Source of the DNA: Actinomycetes bacterium
Lineage (GTDB): Bacteria > Actinomycetota > Acidimicrobiia > Acidimicrobiales > Palsa-688
Direction: 5' to 3'
DNA length: 16,196 nucleotides
Assembly (NCBI GenBank): GCA_021808425.1
Contig: JAKBBS010000068.1
Location: 1 to 16,196, forward strand
The notes under the pieces are model-generated. The model had not been told where the DNA came from. It made no database searches and saw only the letters and a list, made by a program, of their open reading frames with translations. Every line of letters starts with the position of its first letter. Position 1 is the first letter of the stretch. Below, piece after piece: positions 6,181-13,657 of the stretch. The position numbers and the translations under genes were made by a program.

Positions 6181-6329
6181 TGGCCGTTCGGAAGGTGACG
6201 ATCCCGACGTGCGATCCGGTGGAGGCGGCGATCGTCATCCAACGGTCGATGCGCCCGACCGCGATCGATGACCTTGTGGCGTTGCTGCTGGAGACACCGC
6301 ACCTTGCCGACCGGAACGAGGAGTCATGA
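6180..6329 (+). CDS. 49-aa protein between the terminase subunits
   Basis: ATG 6180 overlaps the small terminase stop (TGATG) and the ORF ends at TGA 6327-6329, overlapping the large terminase ATG. It begins MAVRKVTIPTCDPVEAAIV and ends in LETPHLADRNEES. Overlap at both ends and GGAAG upstream support translation. No family recognised. It may serve translational coupling between the two terminase genes. Confidence 0.6.
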   Translation: MAVRKVTIPTCDPVEAAIVIQRSMRPTAIDDLVALLLETPHLADRNEES

Positions 6330-7753
6330 CTGCCCTGTCGCTGCTCGGTGCGTTGGTACTTGAGGACGGCCGGCGCTGGGCTGACGCCGCTACCGACTGG
6401 CAACTCGCCGACGCCCGTGCTGTCCTCGAACCTGCCGACGACGCGCCCCGGCAGCACTTCCTGACGAGACCGCGCGGCGGATCCAAAACAACCGACCTGG
6501 CCGGGATGGTGCTGGCGACGTTGCTCGACCAGCTGCCGGCGGGATCGAGGACTTACTGGGCGGCGTCTGACCGTGACCAGGCAAGGCTCGGTGTAGACGC
6601 CATCGGCGGGTTGATTCAACGCTCCGGCCTGTCGGGCACGGTGAAAGTCGACCAGTGGAAGGTTGCGGCGCTCCGGACGGGCTCGACGTTGGAGGTGTTG
6701 GCGGCTGACGCCCCCGGCGCTCATGGGCTGAAGTCGGCGTTCACGGTGGTTGATGAGGCAGCGCAGTGGCCTGGCGATCCGTCGCATCGGGGCGTCTGGG
6801 AGGCGTTGACGTCGGGTTCGGGGAAGGTGCCGGGCGCACGGTTCGTGACGATCAGCACGCCTGGTGACCCGGCGTCGTGGGTGGCGAAGGTATACCGGCA
6901 TGCGGAGGCGTCGCCGTTGTGGCGCACCAACCCGGTGCTCGGTCCGTTGCCGTGGGCTGATCCGGCGTTCCTGGCTGACCAGCGGGGCTTGTTGAGCGAT
7001 TCGGCTTTCGCCAGGTTGCATCTTGGTCGCTGGTCGGCTTCCGAGGACCGGTTGGTGTCCGTCGATGATCTGCGTCGTGCCGTCCGGCTGGATGGCTCTC
7101 AGGGGTACGTGCCGGGCTGGCAGTACAAGCTGGGTCTTGATGTCGGGATTACGAACGACCGGTGTGTGGTGGCGGTCTGCCATGCCGAGCCTGATGATGC
7201 GGCCGGCAGGCAGCGTGTGGTGTTGGATCACATCAGGGTGTGGGCTGGGTCTCGCCGTAATCCGGTTGATCTGACAGAGGTGGAAGAGGTCGTGGCGTCG
7301 TTGTCGGCGATGTACGCCCGGCCGGGAAATGCGACGGTTCGTGCCGATCCTTTTCAGGCGATTGGCATGGCTCAGAGGTTGCGGGCTCGGGGGGTTCCGG
7401 TGCAGGAGTGGTCGTTCACGGCTCAGAGGTACGCGAACATGGCTCAGACGTTGCTGGTGTTGCTCAGGGACGAGCTTCTGTGGTTGCCGGATAATGAACT
7501 ACTGCTCGAGGAATTGCGGACGGTCAGGTTAAAAGAGACCGGATCGACGGGTCTGCTGCGCGTGGATCACGACCCGGGAAGGCATGACGATCAGACGGTT
7601 GCGTTGTCGATGGCCGCGACGGCGTGTCTTGAGGGTGCTGGTTGGGTGCGCCGGCCGAGGTCGGCCGCGGAACTGGAGGCGGAGCGGCTGGCGTTGCGGC
7701 GGTTCGGTCGAACGAGACCGATCTCGGCTGGTCTCCAGACGAGGATCTTCTAA
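6326..7753 (+). CDS. terL: Terminase large subunit
   Basis: The 475-aa protein is the DNA-packaging motor and nuclease that docks on a procapsid portal. The ATPase half has Walker A RPRGGSKTT (48-56), Walker B AFTVVDEA (138-145) and coupling motif FVTISTPGDP (173-182). The nuclease half has the acidic residues D272 (LGLDVGITND), D341 (RADPFQ) and HDD 420-422 (GRHDDQTVAL). Length and motifs are complete, so it looks functional. ATG 6326 has GAGGAG upstream. The next gene starts immediately after the TAA. The element therefore brings both terminase subunits although it has no visible portal, whereas known PICIs usually bring only the small subunit. Confidence 0.93.
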   Translation: MTALSLLGALVLEDGRRWADAATDWQLADARAVLEPADDAPRQHFLTRPRGGSKTTDLAGMVLATLLDQLPAGSRTYWAASDRDQARLGVDAIGGLIQRSGLSGTVKVDQWKVAALRTGSTLEVLAADAPGAHGLKSAFTVVDEAAQWPGDPSHRGVWEALTSGSGKVPGARFVTISTPGDPASWVAKVYRHAEASPLWRTNPVLGPLPWADPAFLADQRGLLSDSAFARLHLGRWSASEDRLVSVDDLRRAVRLDGSQGYVPGWQYKLGLDVGITNDRCVVAVCHAEPDDAAGRQRVVLDHIRVWAGSRRNPVDLTEVEEVVASLSAMYARPGNATVRADPFQAIGMAQRLRARGVPVQEWSFTAQRYANMAQTLLVLLRDELLWLPDNELLLEELRTVRLKETGSTGLLRVDHDPGRHDDQTVALSMAATACLEGAGWVRRPRSAAELEAERLALRRFGRTRPISAGLQTRIF

Positions 7754-8080
7754 ATGTCTCACCGGACGCATGTGCTAGCAACCCACCACGCCCCCGTGGT
7801 CACGGTGGAGACGGTGGAGGGGCCGCGTCGAGTCGAGGCTGCTGCCGTGGTGGCGCCGGAGGGTTACAGGCGGTGTTGGTGGTGTTGTAGGGGGCGCCTG
7901 ATCGTCGATTCGGATGAGGCGGAGGCGGAGCATCGTTGGAAGACGGCGCCGAAGGATGTCGACCCGGAGCGGTGGTGGCGGGAGCGGTGCACGGACGTCG
8001 AGGATGACATGCGTTACGAGGCGGCGCGGGCCCGGCGCGGTGATGGTGGGATCGCTGGCTTGCGGGATCGGGTGTTCTAA
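7754..8080 (+). CDS. 108-aa Cys/Trp-rich hypothetical protein
   Basis: ATG 7754 directly follows the terminase stop. The N-terminal third is a basic-hydrophobic strand region (HAPVVTVETVEGPRRVEAA). Then come CWWCC (about residues 42-46) and a charged helical C-terminus with one more Cys (WWRERCTDVEDDMRYEA). The Cys cluster might bind metal. In ordinary phages this place usually holds the portal gene; this protein is far too small for one. Function unknown. Confidence 0.65.
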   Translation: MSHRTHVLATHHAPVVTVETVEGPRRVEAAAVVAPEGYRRCWWCCRGRLIVDSDEAEAEHRWKTAPKDVDPERWWRERCTDVEDDMRYEAARARRGDGGIAGLRDRVF

Positions 8081-8126
8081 TTCCAATAGCGGCGACATAC
8101 CCGCTTCTTCGGTCGAAAATTGGTCG

Positions 8127-8333
8127 ATGGGACGTGGACCGACCTTGAAGAACTCAGTCCGGGCGCCGTTCGGCATGGAACCGAAGGTGCTGCAGGAGCT
8201 ACGGGAGTTCGCTATCGATCTCGGTGTGCCGCCTGGTACGGCGGTCCGTGTCCTGCTTGCTTCCCGCCGCGCCGGGGGCATCAACCCTCCAAAGACCGGC
8301 GCGGCGGGGACCACCGAGGCGGAGCCGACGTGA
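8127..8333 (+). CDS. 68-aa protein, possibly ribbon-helix-helix
   Basis: After a 46-base AT-richer gap, a frame starting ATG 8127 (or ATG 8175) encodes RAPFGMEPKVLQELREFAID followed by LGVPPGTAVRVLLASRR. This strand-helix-turn-helix pattern resembles CopG/Arc-type ribbon-helix-helix DNA-binding proteins. No good ribosome site precedes either start. The stop overlaps the next GTG (GTGA, 8330-8333). If correct, it would be a small regulator inside the late operon, or a structural adaptor of similar fold. The similarity is weak. Confidence 0.5.
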   Translation: MGRGPTLKNSVRAPFGMEPKVLQELREFAIDLGVPPGTAVRVLLASRRAGGINPPKTGAAGTTEAEPT

Positions 8334-8842
8334 CGCGCGGCTACGAGGTCGAGGCGTTCGGGTTCGTGGACCTCGGCGACGCTCCCCGTCCGCCGGCTGC
8401 GCTTTCTGCGCCAGCTGTCAGGGTTCCGCCAAACCCGCCGCAAACCCCCCCTGTTGTACAGCCGTCACCGAAAGGACCCCTCGTTATGCCGTTGTCGCTT
8501 GATGAGCAACGCAGCCAGCTGTTGGCGTCTTGGCACGCCCGAGAGGCGGAGCTGGCGGGGACGATGACCGCCATGTTGTCCGCGGCAGCTCCGGCTACCC
8601 CGTCTGCTGTGGCCCAGGAGGACGCGATCAGCGAAGATGCCTGGTCGGCCTTCCTAGCGCCGCTCGGGATGACACACGCGACCAGGCACCATGCGGGCGT
8701 TTCCCGATCGTCTGCGGTTCCCGAGGCGCCGTACCCGGTCTACGGGCCGGGCGACATGCCGGCAACGCTCACCGCGCTGTCTGCGGCACCGGCGCCCACT
8801 GAAGATGCGTGGGCACGGTTCGTCGCCTGCCTGGACATGTGA
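8330..8842 (+). CDS. Pro-rich protein with duplicated EDAW C-terminal motif
   Basis: The 170-aa frame from GTG 8330 has a proline-rich N-terminus (about 18-50), a helical segment (LDEQRSQLLASWHAREAEL) and two matching motifs: SEDAWSAFLAPLGM (101-114) and TEDAWARFVACLDM (157-170, the extreme C-terminus), each after an Ala/Pro-rich linker. An internal ATG at 8486 has AAAGGA 9 bases upstream and would give a 118-aa form without the Pro-rich part; either or both may be used. The repeated peptide at the C-terminus suggests a short binding motif, as in scaffold or adaptor proteins. No family recognised. Confidence 0.6.
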   Translation: MTRGYEVEAFGFVDLGDAPRPPAALSAPAVRVPPNPPQTPPVVQPSPKGPLVMPLSLDEQRSQLLASWHAREAELAGTMTAMLSAAAPATPSAVAQEDAISEDAWSAFLAPLGMTHATRHHAGVSRSSAVPEAPYPVYGPGDMPATLTALSAAPAPTEDAWARFVACLDM

Positions 8843-8858
8843 GAGGAGAGAATCCCAC

Positions 8859-9251
8859 ATGGCTGAGCACACGGTGGTTTTGCCGCAATACGGGCCTTGG
8901 GGCGAACGGCTCGGACGGCCGGTTCGCAGAGGCGAGCGGGTCCGCCTCCCGTCCTCGACGATGGCCGAGCGGGCGAACATCGTCCGGTGGGTCACGTGCG
9001 GTGACTGCGATCTGGCCGAAAACGTCAAGCCTGCCTGGTGGGGCGAAGCGCGGAAGGCGGCTGGCCCGCTTCCTGGGCCTCCGAATGCGGCGGAAGCGGA
9101 CAAGCCCCGGTACAAGATTCACGAGCACCAGCCGACTGCTGGCGAGCTGCGGCAGGGCGGCGACGTGATCCGCCTGCCGGATGGCACATACAAAATCATC
9201 AACCAGCGCCGGCCGGCCGTGTCGCCCAACCTGGCGACGAGGTTGCAATGA
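8859..9251 (+). CDS. 130-aa small phage protein with short beta module
   Basis: ATG 8859 has AGGAGAG upstream. Residues 19-45 (GRPVRRGERVRLPSSTMAER, then NIVRWV) form a short module that also occurs twice in the next gene product. A CGDC pair (47-50) follows, then a Pro-rich linker and a second possible beta unit (RQGGDVIRLPDGTYKI, about 98-113). Small head-tail or virion accessory proteins of actinophages often contain such modules, but I cannot name this one. The stop overlaps the next ATG (ATGA at 9248). Confidence 0.6.
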   Translation: MAEHTVVLPQYGPWGERLGRPVRRGERVRLPSSTMAERANIVRWVTCGDCDLAENVKPAWWGEARKAAGPLPGPPNAAEADKPRYKIHEHQPTAGELRQGGDVIRLPDGTYKIINQRRPAVSPNLATRLQ

Positions 9252-9700
9252 CGGTCGACGCGGAGGTGGCGACCTTCCGGGCACTGACAGCAGGCTCCTA
9301 CCCGACCGTGGCTGTCGGGGTGGGTCAGGAGGTGACCACCGTGCGCCGGCAGGTGGCGCACGGCGACACGGTGTCCCTCGGTGCGACCGCGGCCGAGCGG
9401 GTCGACGCCATGACACTGGTGGCGTTCGGCTACCTCGCGCCGGTCGGCGAGTTGCCGGCATGGTTCGATCGCCTGCTGCTGCAGTTCGAGGCCCGGGAGC
9501 CGCTGCTGGCAGGGTCGCCGGCAAGGCTGGTCATGCCCGGCGACACGTTCGAGCTCGAAACCTATTCTGCGGCCCTGCGGGAGACCGTCTGGGAGCGTTT
9601 CATCGAGCCGGGTACTGCCACGCTGGTCGCCCCGGAGCCGACGTGGGTGACAGTGGCGCGGCAGATAGCCGCCGATCGTTGCGAGGCAGCCGGTGACTGA
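9248..9700 (+). CDS. 150-aa protein with two copies of the GDT module
   Basis: ATG 9248 overlaps the previous stop, with GAGG upstream. Two copies of one module are visible: RRQVAHGDTVSLGATAAERV (33-52) leading to FGYL, and ARLVMPGDTFELETYSAALR (92-111) leading to FIEPG. Both share R-x2-V-x2-GDT-x2-L, a helix and a closing F-x-x-x-G or FG. The middle (70-85) is an amphipathic helix. It ends 8 bases into the tape measure gene. A tail-assembly or connector role is possible from position, but there is no clear homology and no G/GT frameshift signal. Confidence 0.6.
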   Translation: MTVDAEVATFRALTAGSYPTVAVGVGQEVTTVRRQVAHGDTVSLGATAAERVDAMTLVAFGYLAPVGELPAWFDRLLLQFEAREPLLAGSPARLVMPGDTFELETYSAALRETVWERFIEPGTATLVAPEPTWVTVARQIAADRCEAAGD

Positions 9701-11621
9701 CACGGTGACGATCCGCGCGGAGATGATCTCGGACATCCCTGAGCAGGCTGCGCGTAGCCGCGAAGCCATGAAGTCGATGGGGGATGGCATCCGCCAGTCT
9801 CACGGCCATGCTCAGGGTGCGACGAGGGCGTTGGGTGAGGAGATGGACCGCACCGCCAAGAAGGCGGATGTGCTGTCCGGCGGCGCGATGAAGCACACCA
9901 CCAGGGCGATGCGGGACATGCACGAGCAAGGTTCGAGGCTGCGGGAAGGGCTGAAGGGGGTTGGGGACACCATCACCGAACGTGTCCGCTATCCGATGCA
10001 GCAGTTGGCGTACACGATGGAGGCCGGCACCGCCGCGATGGTGACCTTCGGGCTGACCACCGCGTCGTCGATCCAGACGGCCACGTTGGCGCTGTCGGCG
10101 TTCACCGGTTCGTCCGCACTGGGCGGCGCTGCGTTCCAGGCGTTGCACGGGCTCGAGGGCCCTGTGCCTCTGTCGGGGTTGACGGCTGGGTTCGAGCAGC
10201 TGACCCAAGCGGGGATGCGCTCAGCGCAAATCATGCCGACCCTGACGGCCCTGTCGAACATCTCGGCGGTGTCGCTCAATCCGACAGCCAACTTCGCCGG
10301 CATGTCGGGGGCGCTCGCCAACATTATGGGCACCGGCGGTCTGATCAACCCGTCGGATGTCAACGCTTTCTCCTCCGCCGGGGTCGACATTTACGGGATG
10401 CTCGCCCGGGAAACCGGCTCGACGCCGGCCGAGTTACGCACCCGCTTCCTGCGGGCTGGGACGCCGATGATGATGCCCGGCAACTTCCTGTCCGATCTCT
10501 CATCGTCGCAGAACGCTACGACCGGTCTGGCCGCCTACCGCAACACCTGGTCAGGTCAGATGGGGCAGGCGAAGAAGGCGGTCGGAGATCTGCTCGCCAC
10601 TTTCGAGACGCCGCTCGGGAACGCCCTGACGGGGGCGTCCACGAAACTCGGGGCGTGGGCCACCGAAACGCAGCAGCGGTTCAAGACGTTGGGTGGCAGT
10701 ATTGGCAAGGACTGGCAGTCGAACAACATGGGCGCGCTCGGCACGACGTTGGCTCAGATCTTCGGGGATCCGAAACTGGCCGGTGACATTACGATCGTGA
10801 CGTCCACGCTGCACGGGTTCGGTCAGATCATGTCCCAGTCCGTGATCCCGATGGCGAAAGATGTCCTCGGGATCGCCACCCCGGCGTTGAAGGGTTTCTC
10901 GGATGTGCTCGACTGGATGGGCCAGCACAGGGCCGAAACCGAAATGCTGATCGGCACCCTTGGCGGGTTCATCATCCTTTCGAAGATCGCCCAATGGACC
11001 GACCGGGCCACCACCGCATGGAAAGCCTATTCGCTGGCGATCGAGTCCGGCGGCATGATGAACGCGCTGCTCGGCATGAACCGAGGGCTGCTCGGCCTGA
11101 AGATGGCGGAAGAAGGGCTCGCCGGCACGTCAGCCGTGACGGGTGCTGCCACAGCAGCCGGTGGCGAGGCAGCCGCTCTCGGCCGTGGCGGCACCAGCGG
11201 CAAGCTGCTCGGGGCGGCCGGGGCGCTCGGCGCGGTGGCGATGGGCGCCCCGTACCTCTTGCACGGCCTGCAGGGACACGGGGGAGCGTCCTACGCCGAG
11301 ACGTTTGGTACTTCGACGGCGCTCGGCGCAAGCATCGGCTCAGTGGTTCCTGGCGTAGGTACCGCCATCGGCGCTCTTGGGGGTGCAGCCATCGGCGGCG
11401 GACTCGACCTCGGCAAGATTCTGTCCAACAGCCATTTCTTCGGGCTGTTCGGCGGTTCGCACCACACCAGCCATGGTGGCACCACTGTGCACATCCAGCC
11501 TGGGGCGATCGTGATCCCCGGCGCCGGCAATCCCCAGAAAGTCGCCAACGCTATCCCTGGTGCGATCAACGCCCAGATTCAACAGTTCCAGCAGATGCAA
11601 AATCGGCGGAACGGCGGATGA
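9693..11621 (+). CDS. Phage tape measure protein
   Basis: The 642-aa protein starts at GTG 9693, overlapping the previous gene. It has a helical N-terminus (residues 1-100, EMISDIPEQAARSREAMKSM), hydrophobic segments (MEAGTAAMVTFGLTTASSI; FIILSKIAQW), Ser/Gly/Ala-rich helices and a glycine-rich hydrophobic C-terminal stretch (LGAAGALGAVAMGAPYLL; VVPGVGTAIGALGGAAIGGG). This composition and order are typical of tape measure proteins of siphoviruses, which set tail length at roughly 0.15 nm per residue, so about 95 nm here. It is followed by the tail hub/lysin, the usual order. No major tail protein or G/GT chaperone pair precedes it, which is abnormal. Confidence 0.88.
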   Translation: MTDTVTIRAEMISDIPEQAARSREAMKSMGDGIRQSHGHAQGATRALGEEMDRTAKKADVLSGGAMKHTTRAMRDMHEQGSRLREGLKGVGDTITERVRYPMQQLAYTMEAGTAAMVTFGLTTASSIQTATLALSAFTGSSALGGAAFQALHGLEGPVPLSGLTAGFEQLTQAGMRSAQIMPTLTALSNISAVSLNPTANFAGMSGALANIMGTGGLINPSDVNAFSSAGVDIYGMLARETGSTPAELRTRFLRAGTPMMMPGNFLSDLSSSQNATTGLAAYRNTWSGQMGQAKKAVGDLLATFETPLGNALTGASTKLGAWATETQQRFKTLGGSIGKDWQSNNMGALGTTLAQIFGDPKLAGDITIVTSTLHGFGQIMSQSVIPMAKDVLGIATPALKGFSDVLDWMGQHRAETEMLIGTLGGFIILSKIAQWTDRATTAWKAYSLAIESGGMMNALLGMNRGLLGLKMAEEGLAGTSAVTGAATAAGGEAAALGRGGTSGKLLGAAGALGAVAMGAPYLLHGLQGHGGASYAETFGTSTALGASIGSVVPGVGTAIGALGGAAIGGGLDLGKILSNSHFFGLFGGSHHTSHGGTTVHIQPGAIVIPGAGNPQKVANAIPGAINAQIQQFQQMQNRRNGG

Positions 11622-13657
11622 CCGTCGATACCAGCCTGTCGATTGCCGGCCCCAACAGTCTCACCCAAGCTCAGATCTCTGCCTGGTATCACGGGCTAGG
11701 GAAGGGGAACGGCAACCTGAACGGCGTGTCGGTCGATCAGGTGATCGGCTACTACCTGACCGAGGGGTCGGCGCAGGGGATCCGCGGCGATTTCGCTTTC
11801 GCCCAGGCTTGCTGGGAGACGGGCTATTTCACCAGCCCTGACACCAGCCTCAATAACTACGCAGGGATCGGCCATCCGGTGTCGGCCCCGTCCGGGTTGG
11901 ATTTCGCCTCCCCGCAGATCGGCGTGCGAGCTCAGATCCAGCTGCTCGCCAAAGCAGTCGCCGGCAACAATGTCACCCTCGCCGAGCCGAACGTCGGGGT
12001 GAACTGGGAATCCCGGCAGGTGACCACCGTCGGTGGCTTGTCCGGCAACTGGGCGCAGGACCCCAACTACGCCACCGAACTGATCGACGTGTTCAACTCG
12101 ATGGTTGGTGGGTTGCCGGTCGCCCCGGCTGGCGGGATCCCCATACCGATCCCCGGCGTGACCGGGGGAGGCACCCCACCGCCTGCACCGGGTTTTGTGA
12201 TGCCGGCCGTCGCGGCGCTGCCGGCAGTGAACGACACCTGGCAGGCGACGTTGATAGCCCCGCCTCTCAACTTCATGGCCGGCGCCGGCCCGCATCTAGC
12301 TGACGCGGTTACCACCGACTCGACCGTCGATTTCACCTCCGACCAGCTCGGCCAGGTCCAGTTGACGATCTGTGATCCTGATCTGACGTTGACGTCCGGG
12401 ATTGCCGGGCAGATCGTCCAAACATCCGGGGTGAACCAGGTGGTGGCTGGCCAGGTGGTCCAGGTGGGTGGCATCGGTCAGCAGGTGATGTGGGGTACTG
12501 ATGTCATGACGATCGCCGAGGCGCAAACGACCGAGATCTCTGGCGGCATACCGGGGATGATCGTCACGTTACGCACAGCCGTGCTGCAGTGGATGGCGAC
12601 GGCGAGATGGCGGCGTTACGACAACGGACTCTCCGCTACCGACTGGCTGGCCGCGCGGGTGGCCGAGTACAACACGCTGATCTCGTCGGAGGAGCAGCCC
12701 GCCAAGTTCCTGGGGATGGTCACCCAGCAACGACCCCAGATAGCCCTGAACCCCTCCATGTCGGTCACCCAATGGCAGTCCTACTACGACATGGCCCAGG
12801 AGCTGTGCATGGAGGAGGGTTGCTGGCTGCTCGAATGCAACGGCGGGGTGTTCTTCGGTAAGCCGACCTGGTTCGCGACGATCGCCCCCGGCTTCCAGCT
12901 GAAATGGGAGGGGTTGGGCACTCCGTTCGTCGACTCGTCCGTCGATGCCGAATGCATGGGCGTTCCCGTCTGCCTCCGGTCGACGTCGATGTTCACCGGG
13001 GATACGGTGATGGTGAAAATCCCGCACGACATCGGCGAGCAGGTCCGTCCCGGCCAGCAGTTCGGGCTGGCCGGCGTGCCAGGTTTCCCGACCGACCAGT
13101 GGCTTGTCACCCGGGTGCAGTGGAACACCGACGGCCAAGCGACGCCGGTCACCGTCTACGGCAACCAAATCAAGGATCCTGTCCCGTCTGCACCGGGCGG
13201 TGTGCAGCCGTTCCCGCCGCAGGTCGATCCGACTGGCAACCCGCCGATCCCCACCAACCTGCAGTTCTTGCAGGTTGCCCAAAAGGAGATCGGCGTGCCG
13301 TACGTGTGGGGCGGCATCACTCCGGCAGGGTTCGACTGCTCCGGGCTGGTCATGTGGTCGTTGCAGCAGTTGGGGATCCCGTTCCCTCACTACAGCGGCG
13401 CGCAGTATCAAGCCTGCGTCGCCAGCCCGGGCCAGTCGCTCACTCCATCCCAGGCGATGAACATCAGGGGTGCGCTCCTGTTCAAGAACCAGGGTGCGGC
13501 GATCGCCGGCGATCATGTGGCGATCTCGATGGGCGACGGCACCCATGTCCTCCAAGCCCCCTATCCCGGGCAGCTCGTCCAGGTCGACGTCGTACCCGCC
13601 TCCTATTTCGACGTCGCCGCTCAAATCCCGTTCCTCAACTACGGAGGTGGTTCGTGA
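11618..13657 (+). CDS. Tail hub with glucosaminidase-like and NlpC/P60 domains
   Basis: This 679-aa protein starts at ATG 11618, overlapping the tape measure stop. Residues 15-165 resemble GH73 glucosaminidases (FAQACWETGYF with candidate catalytic E67, then NNYAGIGHP). A Pro/Gly linker (about 170-205) leads to a beta-rich middle (205-530) in the position of a tail hub/baseplate protein, with GDTVMVKIPHDIGEQVRPGQ near its end. After a second Pro linker comes an NlpC/P60 peptidase (545-679) with C574 (GFDCSGLV), H633 (GDHVAI) and H643 (THVLQAP). The protein would sit at the tail tip and cut both peptidoglycan glycan and peptide during entry. Domain limits are approximate; the hub assignment is by position. 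Confidence 0.85.
   Translation: MTVDTSLSIAGPNSLTQAQISAWYHGLGKGNGNLNGVSVDQVIGYYLTEGSAQGIRGDFAFAQACWETGYFTSPDTSLNNYAGIGHPVSAPSGLDFASPQIGVRAQIQLLAKAVAGNNVTLAEPNVGVNWESRQVTTVGGLSGNWAQDPNYATELIDVFNSMVGGLPVAPAGGIPIPIPGVTGGGTPPPAPGFVMPAVAALPAVNDTWQATLIAPPLNFMAGAGPHLADAVTTDSTVDFTSDQLGQVQLTICDPDLTLTSGIAGQIVQTSGVNQVVAGQVVQVGGIGQQVMWGTDVMTIAEAQTTEISGGIPGMIVTLRTAVLQWMATARWRRYDNGLSATDWLAARVAEYNTLISSEEQPAKFLGMVTQQRPQIALNPSMSVTQWQSYYDMAQELCMEEGCWLLECNGGVFFGKPTWFATIAPGFQLKWEGLGTPFVDSSVDAECMGVPVCLRSTSMFTGDTVMVKIPHDIGEQVRPGQQFGLAGVPGFPTDQWLVTRVQWNTDGQATPVTVYGNQIKDPVPSAPGGVQPFPPQVDPTGNPPIPTNLQFLQVAQKEIGVPYVWGGITPAGFDCSGLVMWSLQQLGIPFPHYSGAQYQACVASPGQSLTPSQAMNIRGALLFKNQGAAIAGDHVAISMGDGTHVLQAPYPGQLVQVDVVPASYFDVAAQIPFLNYGGGS

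Noticed and set aside
6104..7231. A 375-codon open frame on the minus strand.
   Set aside because: It is a high-GC shadow of the terminase large subunit. The + frame holds Walker and nuclease motifs.
8859..9700. A programmed -1 frameshift joining the two genes before the tape measure (G/GT-type chaperone).
   Set aside because: The second frame is -1 relative to the first, but no slippery heptamer is visible, and the second gene has its own ATG and ribosome site at the ATGA overlap.
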